NCBI GenBank assembly: GCA_032622095.1
Contig: CP136067.1
Span: 93,612,707 to 93,676,706, forward strand
Length of the DNA stretch: 64,000 nt
DNA from: Siphonodentalium dalli
Lineage: Eukaryota; Mollusca; Scaphopoda; Gadilida; Siphonodentaliidae
Direction of reading: 5' to 3'
Below, in pieces: positions 11,548-23,026 of the stretch. Every line of letters starts with the position of its first letter. Within the stretch, counting starts at the first letter, position 1. The translations under genes and the position numbers were made by a program. The notes below the pieces were generated by a model. It saw only the letters and a list, made by a program, of their open reading frames with translations. It searched no databases and had not been told where the DNA came from.

Positions 11548-11635
11548 ATCCTGATTGAAGGCGTGCGAGGCCTTAGTTACCGTGGTGATATAGCTGTAGA
11601 TGACATACGAGTTTCTCCTGGGACATGCAAATCAA
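11548..11635 (+). CDS. MAM-repeat protein, exon C of domain 1
   Basis: This codes the closing strand of MAM domain 1: ILIEGVRGLSYRGDIAVDDI, followed by the fourth conserved cysteine in PGTC. The acceptor is TCTTCCAG (phase 0) and the donor is TCAA|GTGAGT (phase 1). The length of 88 nt is typical of C exons here (88-118 nt). Its 3' splice site has a MITE ending 19 bases upstream, leaving little more than a short pyrimidine tract as native sequence before the exon. Confidence 0.93.
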
Positions 11636-11747
11636 GTGAGTAATTTGTTATTTTTACGAATCGACATCAGTTCAATTGAACTCAAAATTTAGGAATACAA
11701 TCGCCTGATATTGAGAGAACAGATAGAACATCTTCCGGAAGTTGCCA

Positions 11748-12353
11748 ATTACCCTGTCATGACTGGAGCCGTGCTGGTGCAGCATTAAATATTTTGTGCC
11801 AGTGCAATCTCTTATATATGTGAGTCTCCCTATGAACTGGCTTAATTACAAAGTCAAGGTAAATATTGTCAGGCCAATGTATTCTCTTATATATGTGAGT
11901 CTCCCTATGAACTGGCTTACAAAGTCAAGGTAAATATTGTCAGGCCAATGTATTCTCTTATATATGTGAGTCTCCCTGTGAACTGGCTTACAAAGTCAAG
12001 GTAAATATTGTCAGGCCAATGTATTCTCTTATATATGTGAGTCTCCCTGAGGTTTTCCCAAACACTCAGGAAGCTCCAGTTACAGTAATGCTCTAAGTTA
12101 TCGACTTCTTAACCACAGCAGAATTATGGGTAACTTTTCAGGATTTAGTCGGAAATATGGCTTGTTGCCATTCATCGGAAAACTCTCCCCGATGAATGGC
12201 AACAAGCCATATTTCCGACTAAATCCTGAAAGGGGAAAGCTTTCCGATGAATGGCAACAAGCCATATTTCCGACTAAATCCTGAAAAGTTACCCATAATT
12301 CTGCTGTGGTTAAGAAGTCGATTACTTAGAGCATTACTGTATGGAAGGGTTAA
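11748..12353. mobile_element. piggyBac-like MITE carrying a nested palindromic MITE
   Basis: It starts near TTACCCTGTCATGA and ends TGGAAGGGTTAA. Relatives at 30194, 46209, 52618 and 53475 begin TTAACCCTTTCATG-like, which fits TTAA targets and CCC-starting termini of piggyBac-type elements. The interior repeats a unit of about 70-75 bp (TCTTATATATGTGAGTCTCC, GGCTTACAAAGTCAAGGTAA) roughly four times at 11810-12055. A CAGTAATG palindromic MITE is inserted at TA (12083-12339), so the palindromic family moved later here. Confidence 0.6.
12083..12339. mobile_element. CAGTAATG palindromic MITE, copy 2 (nested)
   Basis: It is flanked by TA on both sides, with the same arms as the 11316 copy. The centre is expanded by an extra partial arm, about 12194-12240, giving three GATGAATGGCAACAAGCCAT segments. 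It lies within the end of the piggyBac-like MITE. Confidence 0.85.
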
Positions 12354-12892
12354 CTAATGGGTTTTTACTTTTTTTACTTTGTCCGAGCCTGTATTTTGAG
12401 TTCGGTCTGACTCATTTTGGCGGAGTTATAGCCCTTTTTCGACATAGAATCGTATACTCTGGGACGCATCTTTTGTCCGAGCCTGTATTCCATCATTTTC
12501 AAGTCAATTTTTAAAAAACTTGGCACACTTATCAACCAGCATGGGAACCTGCGCACTTGCAAGTTTTAGTTCAGTCGGAGTCATTTTGGCGGAGCTATTG
12601 CTATTTTTGAACATAGAAATGTTTTATGTTTTTTTATTTTAGAGTTATTAACCCTTTCTCAACACATTGAAGATGTGCAACATATTTAGTGAATATACGC
12701 TTTGTATCATATTGGTTTAATCAATTCCTCCTACCCATAAATCCTTCAAACCTGCCACCTTTGTTGGGGGACATTATGGTCAGCGACCTTTTATTTTAAT
12801 GCAGATAACCCAAGAATCTGCTACTGAAGCAAGAACATTTGAAGCGATGAAATGAAAACTAATAGTGCGTCCGTGCCGCCTTAGATATTATA

Positions 12893-13010
12893 CAGTAATG
12901 CTCTAATTAATCGACCTCTTAACCACAGCAGAATTATGGGTAACTTTTCAGGATTTAGTCGGAAATATGGCTTGTTGCCATTCATCGGAAAGCTCTCGCA
13001 GCATTACTGT
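12893..13010. mobile_element. CAGTAATG palindromic MITE, internally deleted copy 3
   Basis: The left arm is complete to GGAAAGCTCTCG. The right arm is reduced to the terminal GCATTACTG followed by TA. The termini are preserved, so this is an internal deletion of one arm and no longer a full hairpin. Confidence 0.8.
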
Positions 13011-13164
13011 ATATCTATACACCAGAACCTGTAATTGTATGGTCATAGATACAATTTGAAGGAAGTGCATTGTGTTGTTCCAATATAATGGTAGATCCTT
13101 TCTGTGTCTATATTCGGACCCATGTTCAAACTGATGCAATCCCAAACTTTTATGGAAAGGGCTT

Positions 13165-13270
13165 CCTTTCTAAGGATGTCCCCATAGCCGAGGTTGTTGC
13201 GTCGTGAATAAGATCATCACATTCTGGGCCAGACGAGGTTGGTGCGGGTTCAAACCCCGACATGGACGAA
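13165..13270 (+). repeat. tRNA-derived SINE-like head
   Basis: A perfect RNA polymerase III B-box match, GGTTCAAACCC, lies at 13247-13257. It is preceded by CCCCATAGCCGAGG at about 13171 as a possible A box and followed by CCCGACATGGAC, which could pair with the GTCCCC at the head. There is no complete cloverleaf, so I read it as a SINE promoter region and not a functional tRNA. The element tail is not delimited. Confidence 0.4.
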
Positions 13271-13498
13271 AATTGGGACTGATTTTCAAGCTTGATTGGA
13301 GTTGAGGGACATCTCAATATGATATTCCGATCGATACATGGTCATTTCGATAATAAATGTTCACACTCAATGAAGCAAGCACATTTGAAATTTATGAAAC
13401 ATACTGCGTCCGTGCCTCCATAAATCTGATATATCATCAAGACAAAACGGATAATGAAATAACTAAATCATCAAAGCAGTTGTGGCACATTTAACACA

Positions 13499-13937
13499 TA
13501 CAATTTTTGCCAAGCCTGCAAATAGTGTGTCTGTCATTTGCATAATGAGGTCCCCAGAGGGTGAATTTAGTGATACTATCCTCCACAGCGGGCTAACATC
13601 ACCAAATTCACCCTCTTGGAACTTCATTCTGCTTAGGCTTCATCTTCCGGGAATTATCTATAGGCTCAAATTAACTTTGTTTTTAGTTACTTTTTCCCTT
13701 CCGGGAAGTTTCTATATCCCCTAATTTGCAGAAGATAAAATTCATAATTGAGGTGACTGATTGGTGAACATCACCAACTTCAACTGGGGAAATTTAATCT
13801 GATACTTGGTCTCCCATATCATTTAAGGCATAAGCAGAATAAGCTTCCCAGAGGGTGAATTTCGTGATTCTAGCCTGCCATGTGGTATAGCATCACTAAA
13901 CTCATTCTACAAATGACAGACACTATTTGCAGGCTTG
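13499..13937. mobile_element. GAGGTCCCC foldback MITE, full-length copy
   Basis: The outer ends are AAGCCTGCAAATAGTGTGTC and its inverse, GACACTATTTGCAGGCTT. The interior carries CTATATCCCCTAATTTGCAG and AATTGAGGTGACTGATTGG. This copy defines the element ends best. It ends 47 bases before the exon at 13984. Confidence 0.8.
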
Positions 13938-13983
13938 AATTTTGCTTGCTATTTACACTAATCACTGCTGTATTTTATTGTAG

Positions 13984-14402
13984 ATAATCCAACAGTCTGC
14001 GACTTTGAGGCGCCCGCAATCTGTAACTATCAACAAGACAAAACAGACAAGTATGACTGGACATACCACAGCGGCAGCACCTCATCGGGATCCACCGGTC
14101 CACGATTTGACCACACATATGGCACCCAGAGAGGCCACTATGTGTATGCTGAAGCATCAGCACCTCATAGACTGAATGACACGGCTAGAATCGTTAGTCC
14201 AATGTACACCAATACCAACGGTGGGACGAAATGCGTCCAGTTCTATTATCATATGTATGGCATCCATATCGGAACATTGAATGTTTATTTCATGAATAAC
14301 AGACAGACGACCTTCACTAACCCGATCTGGTCAAGGTCGTATAATCAGGGCAACAAATGGATTCAAGGAACAGTCACAATCAATCCTCCTGCCAGTTATG
14401 GG
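13984..14402 (+). CDS. MAM-repeat protein, fused exon A+B of domain 2
   Basis: A single 419-nt exon holds both halves that are split elsewhere. A part: VCDFEAPAICNYQQDKTD, YDWT, then GPRFDHT. B part: GHYVYAEASAPHR, KCVQFYYHMYG, IGTLNVYF, NQGNKWIQG. Conserved cysteines 1-3 are present. The acceptor is TTATTGTAG (phase 1) and the donor is TATGGG|GTATG (phase 0). The junction codon with exon C of domain 1 reads A|AT (Asn). The A/B intron present in domains 4, 5 and 7 is absent here and in domain 3. Confidence 0.95.
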
Positions 14403-14512
14403 GTATGTTTATGTCATTTTGTGATATATAATTTTTCCAGATTTTGAACATTTTTAGTTTTAATCCTTTGGCAGGTAGAGTGACATATATGTTGGCGTAT
14501 TGCAGGGACCAG

Positions 14513-14818
14513 CCTAGAGATATCAAATTGTGAGAAGTCACTTCTCCCTGTTTGGTTATTAGGGAGAAGTGGGCTGTTATCAGGGAGAAGTAACAAGTAA
14601 CTTTGGGTGAAATTCAATTTACACCCCAACATCACCCTTCTATAATCCACTAAGTATTATGCAACACAAGAGCCCATTTATAAAAGAACACCATTATAAT
14701 CTATATTATATATACTTAAAACATGATGTTGGGACATGTGCATACTGGTATATAAGAGAGAAGTCACTTTTCCCTGAGACAAAAATAGGAGAAGTGGTAC
14801 ATTTTAGGCTGTTCCCTG
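14513..14818. mobile_element. Small inverted-repeat element with AGAAGTnACTTCT words
   Basis: The left end CAGGGACCAGCCTA matches the inverse of the right end TAGGCTGTTCCCTG. Subterminal sequence is made of self-complementary AGAAGTCACTTCTCCCT-type words at about 14540-14600 and 14758-14795. No clear 8-bp target duplication. There is no coding capacity. Confidence 0.6.
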
Positions 14819-17757
14819 CTGTTCTGTTGGCGGGTGGAACGAAATATCATTTACAGTAGTTTCAGAATAATATTGTGTTAGGGAGCTTGTCCAATTCCGA
14901 CGGAATCGGTGTTTCCGATGGATATTTCCGATCTCCGATACCGATGGCAATCGGAGTTTTTGTATCGGTATAAAACTCCGATTCCGTCGGAGATTTTTCG
15001 CTGTGTCGTCGGTAAAATCATCCGATTCAATCGGAGTTTTATATCGGAGTTCCCGTTCTTCAAGTGCGGTATGTTTTGGAAAACTCCGATCCCGTGAATT
15101 TTCGTAGGAGCTTTTAATAAATCGTCGTTTCGGTTCTTCGTGTATATTGTTTATATATATACCAGACACAACGGAGAAAGACATGTAACATGTTACGTCC
15201 ATTCTCAGCGACTCGGCCATTTCCGCTTCGCTGAGGAAATAACCTCCCCATAAATAGAAACCATATTCGCGCAATGCTAAAATAGGCCTATAATTATCAG
15301 TCGACGTAAACATCTCCGTAATAATTATAATATCAGATGAATTTATATGATATACTGAGTCGAAATTTATGTCGACTGTATAATTATATGCGTGCAGGAT
15401 TTGAACCGGTGGAATATGATATCTACTGGTAAGTATATTATTGGGTGCATATACAAGATTTGAAATACACTGGGTTTACGGTATTCTCAGAATCCGACGA
15501 TGTTGCAAATATAGTTTATATCGCTAAGTGCAGTTTAATATGGAATAATCCATTTCAATCCCGGCTGGGGGTGCAAATAATTATTCCATTTTCAATGACA
15601 TACCGGTACCCAGGTATTACAACGTACTGGTATCAGTACTGAAATTGTCTTCTAATGTTTCCAAATCCACCTGAACAAACCAAAGATCTATTTCTTGTTG
15701 CATTTTCTGAATAATTATATCGTTTGAACCAACTTTGCGATTCTTAATTCAACTTCGGTCGAGTGAAAACCACGTGTGTGTGTTGTGTTGCAAACCGGAA
15801 GAGTGGATCAATCGGGAGGTTATTGGAAGAGCCTGTATAATTGATGGAAGAGCCGGACCAATCCAGTGACGGCAGAATCAAGCCTCATCCAAATAAGGAA
15901 GTTGGATTTATTTTTATTTTTTATTGATATTGCGAATCGTAGGGATTATTCATATTTAAGAGACGAGTAATACCATCGCACCAGATACATAAACAACATG
16001 TTTTGCGAAAGCGACAAACTGAAAATGACGCAACCAACAATCACGTAATAAAATGTTATGATTTACTCGATATTAAAGCTAGATTTTTCCAGTTTTCTCC
16101 GAAAAGTTTAAATTATAATCGGAGATGGGATGTGTATTCCCTTCATCACAAGGATTTCCCCCTAAACGAACCGTCTGTTCAACTTTTTCTGGTGACTTTC
16201 TCAACTTTTCAGAGGAAGTTTGGCATAAATAAAAATGAAATTATTACACAAAACTCAAATCACATCGCCGTTTTGATATCGGAGAAAACTCCGATGAAAT
16301 CTGATTAAATCGGAGTTTTAACATCGTAGTTTTCATATCGGAGAAAAACTCTGATTTCATCGGAGTTTTGTTCAGAGTTCATCGGAATTTTCACCGGAAT
16401 TGATCGGACCCTTGCAAAACCATCCTATGATTTCATAGGATTATCCTATGATATCATATGATGAAAACCTTTGAAAAGCTTTGATGCATCCTACGAAATC
16501 GTATGATATCCTACGATTGAAAACCTTCGAAAACCTACGAAAACCTTGCGGTAAATGGAACGAAGAAACCTTTGTAAACCTACGAAATCCTTGGATGAGT
16601 GGGAGTTCCAATCCAAGGATTTCGTAGGTTTACGCAGGTTTTCAATCCTATGTTATCATAGGATTTCACAGGATGCATCCAAGGATTTCGTAGGTTTATG
16701 CAGGTTTTCAATCCTATGATATCATAGGATTTCACAGGATGCATCCAAGGATTTCGTAGGTTTACGCAGGTTTTCAATCCTAGGTTATCATATGATTTCA
16801 CAGGATGCATGCAAGGTTTCCCATATAAAAATCCACCATGGTCCCACCTTGGTAAAACCACCTTGGTAATCCACCATGGTAATCCACCTTGGTAATCCAC
16901 CATGGGGTTTTGGCCGCTTTCACGAAGGTGGAATACCGTGGTTTACCGAGGAGGCACCCTTGTGGAATACTGTGATTTACCATGGTGGAATACGGCGGTA
17001 TACCAAGGTGGCACCCTTGTGGAATACTGTGGTTTACCGAGGTGGCATACTGCGGTTTACCGAGGTGGCACCCTTGTAAAATACTGTGGTTTACCGAGGT
17101 GGCACCATTGTGGAATACTGTGATTTACCGTGGTGGAATACTGTGGTTTACCGAAGTGGCACCTTTGTGGAATGCTGTGGTTTACCGAGGTGGCACCCTT
17201 GTGGAATACGGTGGTGTTATCACACCACTATATCATACTATATATGTTAATAAACAGTGGTTTATAACCACTGTTTATCAACATGGTACAATATAGTGGA
17301 GCCATCTTGGCAACACCACAGGAAACTTTAAGATAAAAACAGAAAATGTGTTGAATGAATGAAAGGTTCCACAAAATGTGCCTTCATTGACAACAAATTA
17401 CATTCATTTTGTTTCACTGAAATTTTAACAAAATAACACTATTAAACAGTAAAATGGTTCCATCATTTCTTGTACTATACTGTTCTGTATCGCATGTCAA
17501 ATTTTCAACCCTATATAGAGCTGAGAAATCCAGTTCGATTTTACTGTATGACGTCGATCTTTGTATATGCTGGCCCGCATTGGTCAGTGAGATGGAACAA
17601 GGATATATGAAATGTAAATATATTTATTATTTATTGACTGTCCAAACATTGAGTCAAGTCTAAAGTTTGATGTCCTCACACACAAAGAATCTATGTGCAC
17701 AACTGTACGTGCTACAGTGATCTTGCAAAGCCTTGCATCCACGCGATCCGTAATTTG

Positions 17758-18075
17758 TTAGTTTATTGCAAATAACACAGATTCACTTTCCAGAAACGGC
17801 AACTTTTTCAAAAAATCACTGAGAATGTAATCTTTTTCTTTTAGTACTTTACCATCTTTATGACGAATTTTGACCGGCTTTTGAAACCAGGCAAATGAAA
17901 AATTATTCTTAACTCCAACGTCGTTGTATCGATCGCCTTCTTTCACAATTGAATTCATAACAATCACTTTTAAAACTTCTAATTTCTTTTGAAAGAGATC
18001 GCGAACCGTGAAACTCTTTTGTTCAAAACAAAAGAATGATCGCGGCAAAAAATATCCCGAAGTCCGTCGAGTCAA
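17758..18075 (-). other. Unknown open frame inside the third-level element
   Basis: A 105-codon minus frame with protein-like composition, rich in Lys/Phe/Asp (for example KSFTVRDLFQKK and AWFQKPVKIRHKDGK), in an otherwise AT-rich, stop-dense interval. I recognise no domain, and no catalytic motif is visible. It could be a relic of an element-encoded protein, a captured exon or chance. Weak GC enrichment at its 5' side (18010-18270) continues upstream of the Met. Confidence 0.25.
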
Positions 18076-18839
18076 CGAATACCATTGGCTTGATGTCGAG
18101 CGTCTACACCAAAGGAAGCGAATCGAGCCAATGAGAAGCTACGTATTAAACCGGCATGGTGCAACCGGTGTTGCCGAAAAAACAACCGGTGTCGCTTTGA
18201 ATGACCGGACAATTTATGTCGGCCGACTGAGATCGTCGCGAATAAAAAAAACATGCCCTTTGAAGTTTTGTATTTGAATAGACACATCGCGGCTTTTCAC
18301 ATTTCACACATAATATAACATCTCAAACTTTGTTGGCACAGAGTAATTTTCTGTTCACGGTGTCTTTCTTAGAACAGTCAGCTATTATTAGTGATGAGGG
18401 ACGCTCTGAATCAGATGTTTCTTTACCGTACACGTCAGAAAATGGCGAGTATTTGTCACTACCAATATCCGCTGACATTCACTCTCTATTTTTACCTGTA
18501 TTTTACCAAATCCTCTCATTTGAGTAATTGAAAATTGCATCCGCACAAGATATATTTTGTCTTTGATTGTGATAATATATGGACACGAACTTACCGATAA
18601 TGGAAAAATGTGGCCCATTGATAAATAAAAATTTCATATGCATGATTATAATATCCCTTTACTGGAAGCCATTCTCTGTATACTAAATATATACTGCATG
18701 CTGTTCACATTTGGGGGTCCATATTTCCATGTAGACACACTTCTTTAAGATAGAATTGAAAACACAATTTTATTCTTTTTCTTTTGTCCACCAAGACAAT
18801 AATAAAACTATACAATGATGTAAAATTATAAATTTAAAA

Positions 18840-19090
18840 CTGAAAAGTACTCAAAATCTCACTGAAAACTATTTGATCATTTTTTAGTGAAATTTTATAT
18901 TTAAAACTGAAAAGTACTCAAAATCTCACTGAAAATTGTTTTATCATTTGAGTGAAATTTTAGTGAAATTAACTGGATAAGTTAAAATAAATTTCAGTGA
19001 AATTTCAGTGAAATTAACTGAAATGGTTAAATAACACCAAAATTTGGTATTTTCACTGAATTTCACTGAAATTTCACTGAAATTTTGGTC
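18840..19090. repeat. CTGAAATTTCACTG word patch with short direct duplication
   Basis: ACTGAAAAGTACTCAAAATC occurs twice (about 18838 and 18906), and the patch then degenerates into TTTCAGTGAAATT / AATTTCACTGAAA words that are mutually complementary. Confidence 0.6.
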
Positions 19091-19170
19091 TCATTTTCTC
19101 TTGGGTTTGCATCCAATCTAAATTTACTGCAAAAAAATATACATGAAATATTTGTGGATTGCTAAAATAA

Positions 19171-20025
19171 AAACACTCGGCCAAGGATTGATGCCTTAAT
19201 TAATTTAATGTTTCAAATTATCAAATCCAAACTTTAAATAAATATTTAGTGAAAAATAAAATTCCAAGTTTGAAAAGCACATGCAACGAACAAATATTCC
19301 AAACCAAGATTCCAGCACACTTTCTCTTGGGCTCAAAATAAACATGCATGTTTATTATTTTCTTGGGAAATTTCCCCCATTCACAGTGCTTATTTGGGTC
19401 AATCTGCACGTTTATTAATTTTGAGGCTATTAGAATTGAAAAGAGCACAAAGTCAAGATTTCTATATGATTCTGATATCAAAACGATGAGCTTATAACTT
19501 TATGCATGTACATATTCAAGTACTAGTATACATGTACGGTATGGCATACATATGGACATTTAATTAATATTGAATAAAATACCACATGTACTCATGATGT
19601 TGATTCCTATACTTGACCTACTGCAAAAAATAATTTGTTTAACCAGGCATGTTGGTGTTTTGCTCAGAGTCCCCCTGCACTATTATTTGGGTCGGCACTT
19701 TTATTAACTTTCAATGGAATTCCCCCCCCCCCCCCTGCACTATTAATTGGACCTGCACTTTTATTTGGAGCCCGAGAGTACCGCAAAGTTGAAACTAATC
19801 TAAAATTTACTGTGAACTCATCTCAAATTGTTTGCCTTGAATTTAAATTTTCTGCAAAGTTGCAGCAAACAAACTAAATTTACTGCAAAGTTGCAGCAAA
19901 CAAAAAGTTTGCGGCAAAGATCTGCGAATATGTGCAATTGACTTTCTGCGAACAAACCATTTGCTGCAAACATGCCACACATTTGCCGCCAACTTGCAGT
20001 AAACAACCATTTCGATAAATATGTC
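19171..20025. repeat. Dispersed repeat, copy 2 (GCAAAGTTGCAGCAAAC family)
   Basis: Same orientation and order as 7260-7620, including ATATTTAGTGAAAA, CCAAGTTTGAAAAGCACATG and GCGGCAAAGATCTGCGAATA. It is expanded here by about 400 bp of extra sequence, including a C-run near 19725. Confidence 0.75.
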
Positions 20026-21170
20026 ATTGTGAAATACTTGGTTCCTAACTAGGGTATTTGGCCATGGTATGTTACTTTGGTAGAAAACTTAACTGTAGTG
20101 CCACCATGGTGGGACTTTATGCCACCTTGGTAGACTAGCGACTGTTCTACCACCAAGGTGATACATAATATGCCCCACCTTGGTAAAAATATTTAACTCT
20201 GCTACCACCATGGTTGAATTGGTGCCACCTTGCTAAAAATAATATCGTATGAATATTTCGTCTGAGTTTACTTAGACTGGTGATGGGTAATTGTTAAATT
20301 TATGAACATGTTCAAATCTTAGTTCAGATTGACAATGTACAGTTTTCCAAACTCATAATCACTTGAACCCTTCAATCCCTCATTGACACCATACTTTATA
20401 TAAATAATATAACTAAATAAATCATACTTAATATAATTAATATGTTTGTCTATATTTTTTAAATTGGCTTGCCCGTATTGGACAAATGCATTCATTTGAG
20501 GACGAATCTATAAACTAGTGTTTTTGAGTTGATACCAGAAATATTTCACAATTTGCCTGAATTTGGTTTTCACAGGATTCATTTCATCCAGTATAATTTT
20601 CTAAAAGCTTTGACAATATAGCAGAACACTTGGATCCAAGGTTTTCACAGTTTTTCAAAGGTTTTAAATGAATACAGAATTTTACTAATACCCCATTATC
20701 TAAGGATTTCACAGGTTTTCGAAGGTTTTCCTGAATGCAGGAATTTACTAATTCACAAACATAGGTTTTCACAGCTTTTCACAGCTTTCATTTTAAATCA
20801 TAAACCTTTGAAATCCTACGAGGACCTTGGATGCAAGCTTTTCGCAGGTTTTCACAGGTTTAGGAAAGTGGCTTTCACAGGATTTCACAGGTAGTGATAT
20901 TTCAAATATTATTTAGTGAAAAAACCTATGATGAATCGTATGATATCCTAGGATATCCTAGGATTACGAAGGTTACTTTTATAAACCTGTGATTCCTTCC
21001 TGCAAGGGCAGTTCTTGATCGGAGAAAAAACTCCGATCTAAGAAATTCCGATGATGAGGGAGAAAACTCCGATTAAAACTCCGATTAAAAGCTCCGATCA
21101 CCGACGGAAACTCCGTCGGAATTGGACAAGGTCCCTTACTATGTGCATAACTTTGAAAAATCATCTCCTA

Positions 21171-21282
21171 CAGTAGTGAGAGCTTTCCGATGAATGGCAA
21201 CAAGCCATATTACCGACTAAATCCTGAAAAGTTACCCATAATTCTGCTGTGGTTAAGGAGTCGATTATTTAGGGCATTACTG
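21171..21282. mobile_element. CAGTAATG palindromic MITE, half copy 4
   Basis: Only one arm plus the left terminal CAGTAGTG remain. The end is GGGCATTACTG followed by TA. It lies 35 bp beyond the right end of the 14881-21135 element. Confidence 0.75.
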
Positions 21283-21289
21283 TAGGTAC

Positions 21290-22160
21290 CAGCCTTGAAG
21301 TTTCAAACTGAGATTTGTCTCGAAAGTCGCCCTCCAGGCTGATCCCTGCTCCTAAAAAGGAAACTTTTCATGGATATAATGTGGATGGATATTATTTTAA
21401 TTATTCACATTGATTCATGCTTTTAATAATGTTGTTTGTATGATTTATTTGTTGTATTGGCGATTGTTACAATATTACTCAGTTTATTTGCAAAAATATA
21501 GTCACCCATGGATATGACATCATTATCGTCATATATGATGTACTTACTCGCCAAAGGATAACAGTGAAAAGAAACTTTCTGCTGGGTTGTTTATACCCCC
21601 ATAGCAAATAAGTTTACTTTATTACTAAATGCCGGTTATTTTCATAAATTTTGCATAAAAATTGGTGAGTTTAACACCATTCTTTAAAGACATATTATGG
21701 ACTTGTTCGGGTGCTTTGAACTGATAAGTTAGTACTCACGCACTGTGCCAACTGGGGGGATGTAAAAATCTACTAACATCGCCGAAAATCTCAACGAAAT
21801 CGACCATACCACTCCATAGAAAACATCACACAATTGTAAATACTTACATCTCGATTCGGGATGCAACAAACGGCGATAAACGAACGTAAATGATTTCGCC
21901 ACTGAGAGTCATTGAATTTAATTGATATATAAGAATGACGGTCTGTGTTGTAAATTTGAATTAACATTCGTAAAAATAACTACTTTGATCAAGATTATTT
22001 TACATTTCTATTTAATCACCCTACCTGAGTGTTTCACATCACTTTAATAGAAGTCCAAATAAATAAAAATACTGTGTTCTCAGGCACCAAAATATCTAGA
22101 AGACCTCTGGCATCAACAACTTTTATTTGCAATTTATCCAAAATTAAAAAAAAATCATAA
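21290..22160. other. Intronic sequence, nothing identified
   Basis: AT-rich sequence inside the 9.3-kb intron of domain 2. No exon signature, RNA gene or clear repeat was recognised. Confidence 0.4.
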
Positions 22161-22161
22161 C

Positions 22162-23026
22162 CAGACCTGTTTACTTTCCCGATTTCGGCGGGAGTCTCCC
22201 GATTTTGTGTCATTTCTCCTGTGCTCCCAATCGGGAAACGAAATCTCCCGATTTAAAAGATGAAACCAAAAATTAGCCTACAGCTGTAGCAAGCGATAAG
22301 CCATACATGCTATAGTGTTACAAATCAATTAGGAATATATCGCCTGCGAGTCAAACTGACAAAATGTTGACACAACGTTGACTCTCTTTTGTTTAACAGC
22401 GTTGAGTAAGTAAATGCGGTCTTCAATGTCCAGACAAGGATTATAATATGCCTTCCTTTTTGGCCACACTTAATAAAGTGTTGGTTTCTGCTTTAAAACT
22501 GCCGACTCAAATTATTATTATTGCCGATTTAAACTTTTTGTTTGTTTTTTTAGTTCTGTTTCCATCTTTGTGGTATTCCGTGTTTTATATACGCAATAAC
22601 AGAACGCGAATCGAACGGACCTCAAACTATTTGTCAATGCGCACTCTCTTTAAATTCACCTATGTTATCTGATGTTACTGAATATATTTGGCAACAAAAT
22701 TATCCGAGAGCACCATTTTATAGTGTGCAAATATAGTTTTAATCGTATTGCCTTGTTCAAAATAAAACGTGATCCATAACCCGGAAAAGCGTAATTTTAC
22801 TCCCAATGAATTAGAAATTAGAGACACTCGGTAGTCGGTGTCAAGGTCGTTAATTGTGGCAGATGCAAATCAAATGCAACAAACAGTCTATATGACATTT
22901 AGATGAAAAATATGAAGTTTTTTTCCATGATACTGACATTGAAAAAAATCTACCTATTTTTCACTAAATCTCCCTATTTCTGAGGACAAATCTCCCTATT
23001 TCCAATTTTGAAAGTAAACAGGTCTG
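22162..23026. mobile_element. hAT-like non-autonomous element
   Basis: The termini CAGACCTGTTTACTTTC and GAAAGTAAACAGGTCTG are perfect inverted repeats of 17 bp. The flanks ATCATAAC (22154-22161) and TTCATAAC (23027-23034) match at 7 of 8, consistent with the 8-bp hAT target duplication. Subterminal TCTCCCGATT / AATCGGGA words lie at the left and AATCTCCCTATTT words at the right. An interior stretch (about 22555-22740) is shared with 36000-36170. A 74-codon plus frame at 22448-22672 shows no transposase motif. Confidence 0.75.

Larger units (their letters stand above)
16820..20240. mobile_element. Third-level nested element with CCACCATGGTGG words
   Basis: The left arm (16830-17215) and right arm (about 20045-20240) are built of CCACCATGGT, CCACCTTGGTAA and their complements. 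Left-arm frames are open only because the words repeat. The interior holds an unknown 105-codon minus frame (18075-17758), a TTTCAGTGAAATTTCACTG word patch (18840-19090) and the repeat shared with 7260-7620. Ends are approximate and no target duplication is confirmed. Confidence 0.55.
16409..21014. mobile_element. Second-level nested element with CCTATGATATCATAGG words
   Basis: It begins CCCTTGCAAAACCATCC and ends near CTTCCTGCAAGGGCAGTTC. Both flanks carry TTGATCGGA (16400-16408 and 21015-21023), a possible 9-bp target duplication. That word is common in the host element, so the match may be chance. The left arm (16410-16815) and right arm (about 20490-21000) consist of CCTATGATATCATAGG, AAACCTACGAAA and CACAGGTTTTC words. 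It is itself interrupted by a third element at about 16820-20240. Confidence 0.6.
14881..21135. mobile_element. PIF/Harbinger-like element with TTA target, interrupted
   Basis: The left terminus GGGAGCTTGTCCAATTCCGA and the right terminus (inverse GGGACCTTGTCCAATTCCGA) are near-perfect inverted repeats flanked by TTA on both sides (14878-14880 and 21136-21138). A TTA duplication and GG-starting termini fit PIF/Harbinger; this is inference, as no transposase was seen. Arrays of TCCGAT/ATCGGA words occupy 14890-15090, 16260-16405 and 21015-21130. A second element (16409-21014) interrupts it, so the original was about 1.65 kb. Confidence 0.7.

Noticed and set aside
15391-15410. Minus-strand GGTTCAAATCC resembling a tRNA B box
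   Set aside because: No A box or cloverleaf at the proper distance, and it lies inside the TCCGAT-word element.
16580-17296. Overlapping frames on both strands with GGTL/WFTE repeats
   Set aside because: Produced by CCACCATGG and CCTACGAAA word arrays in the nested elements.
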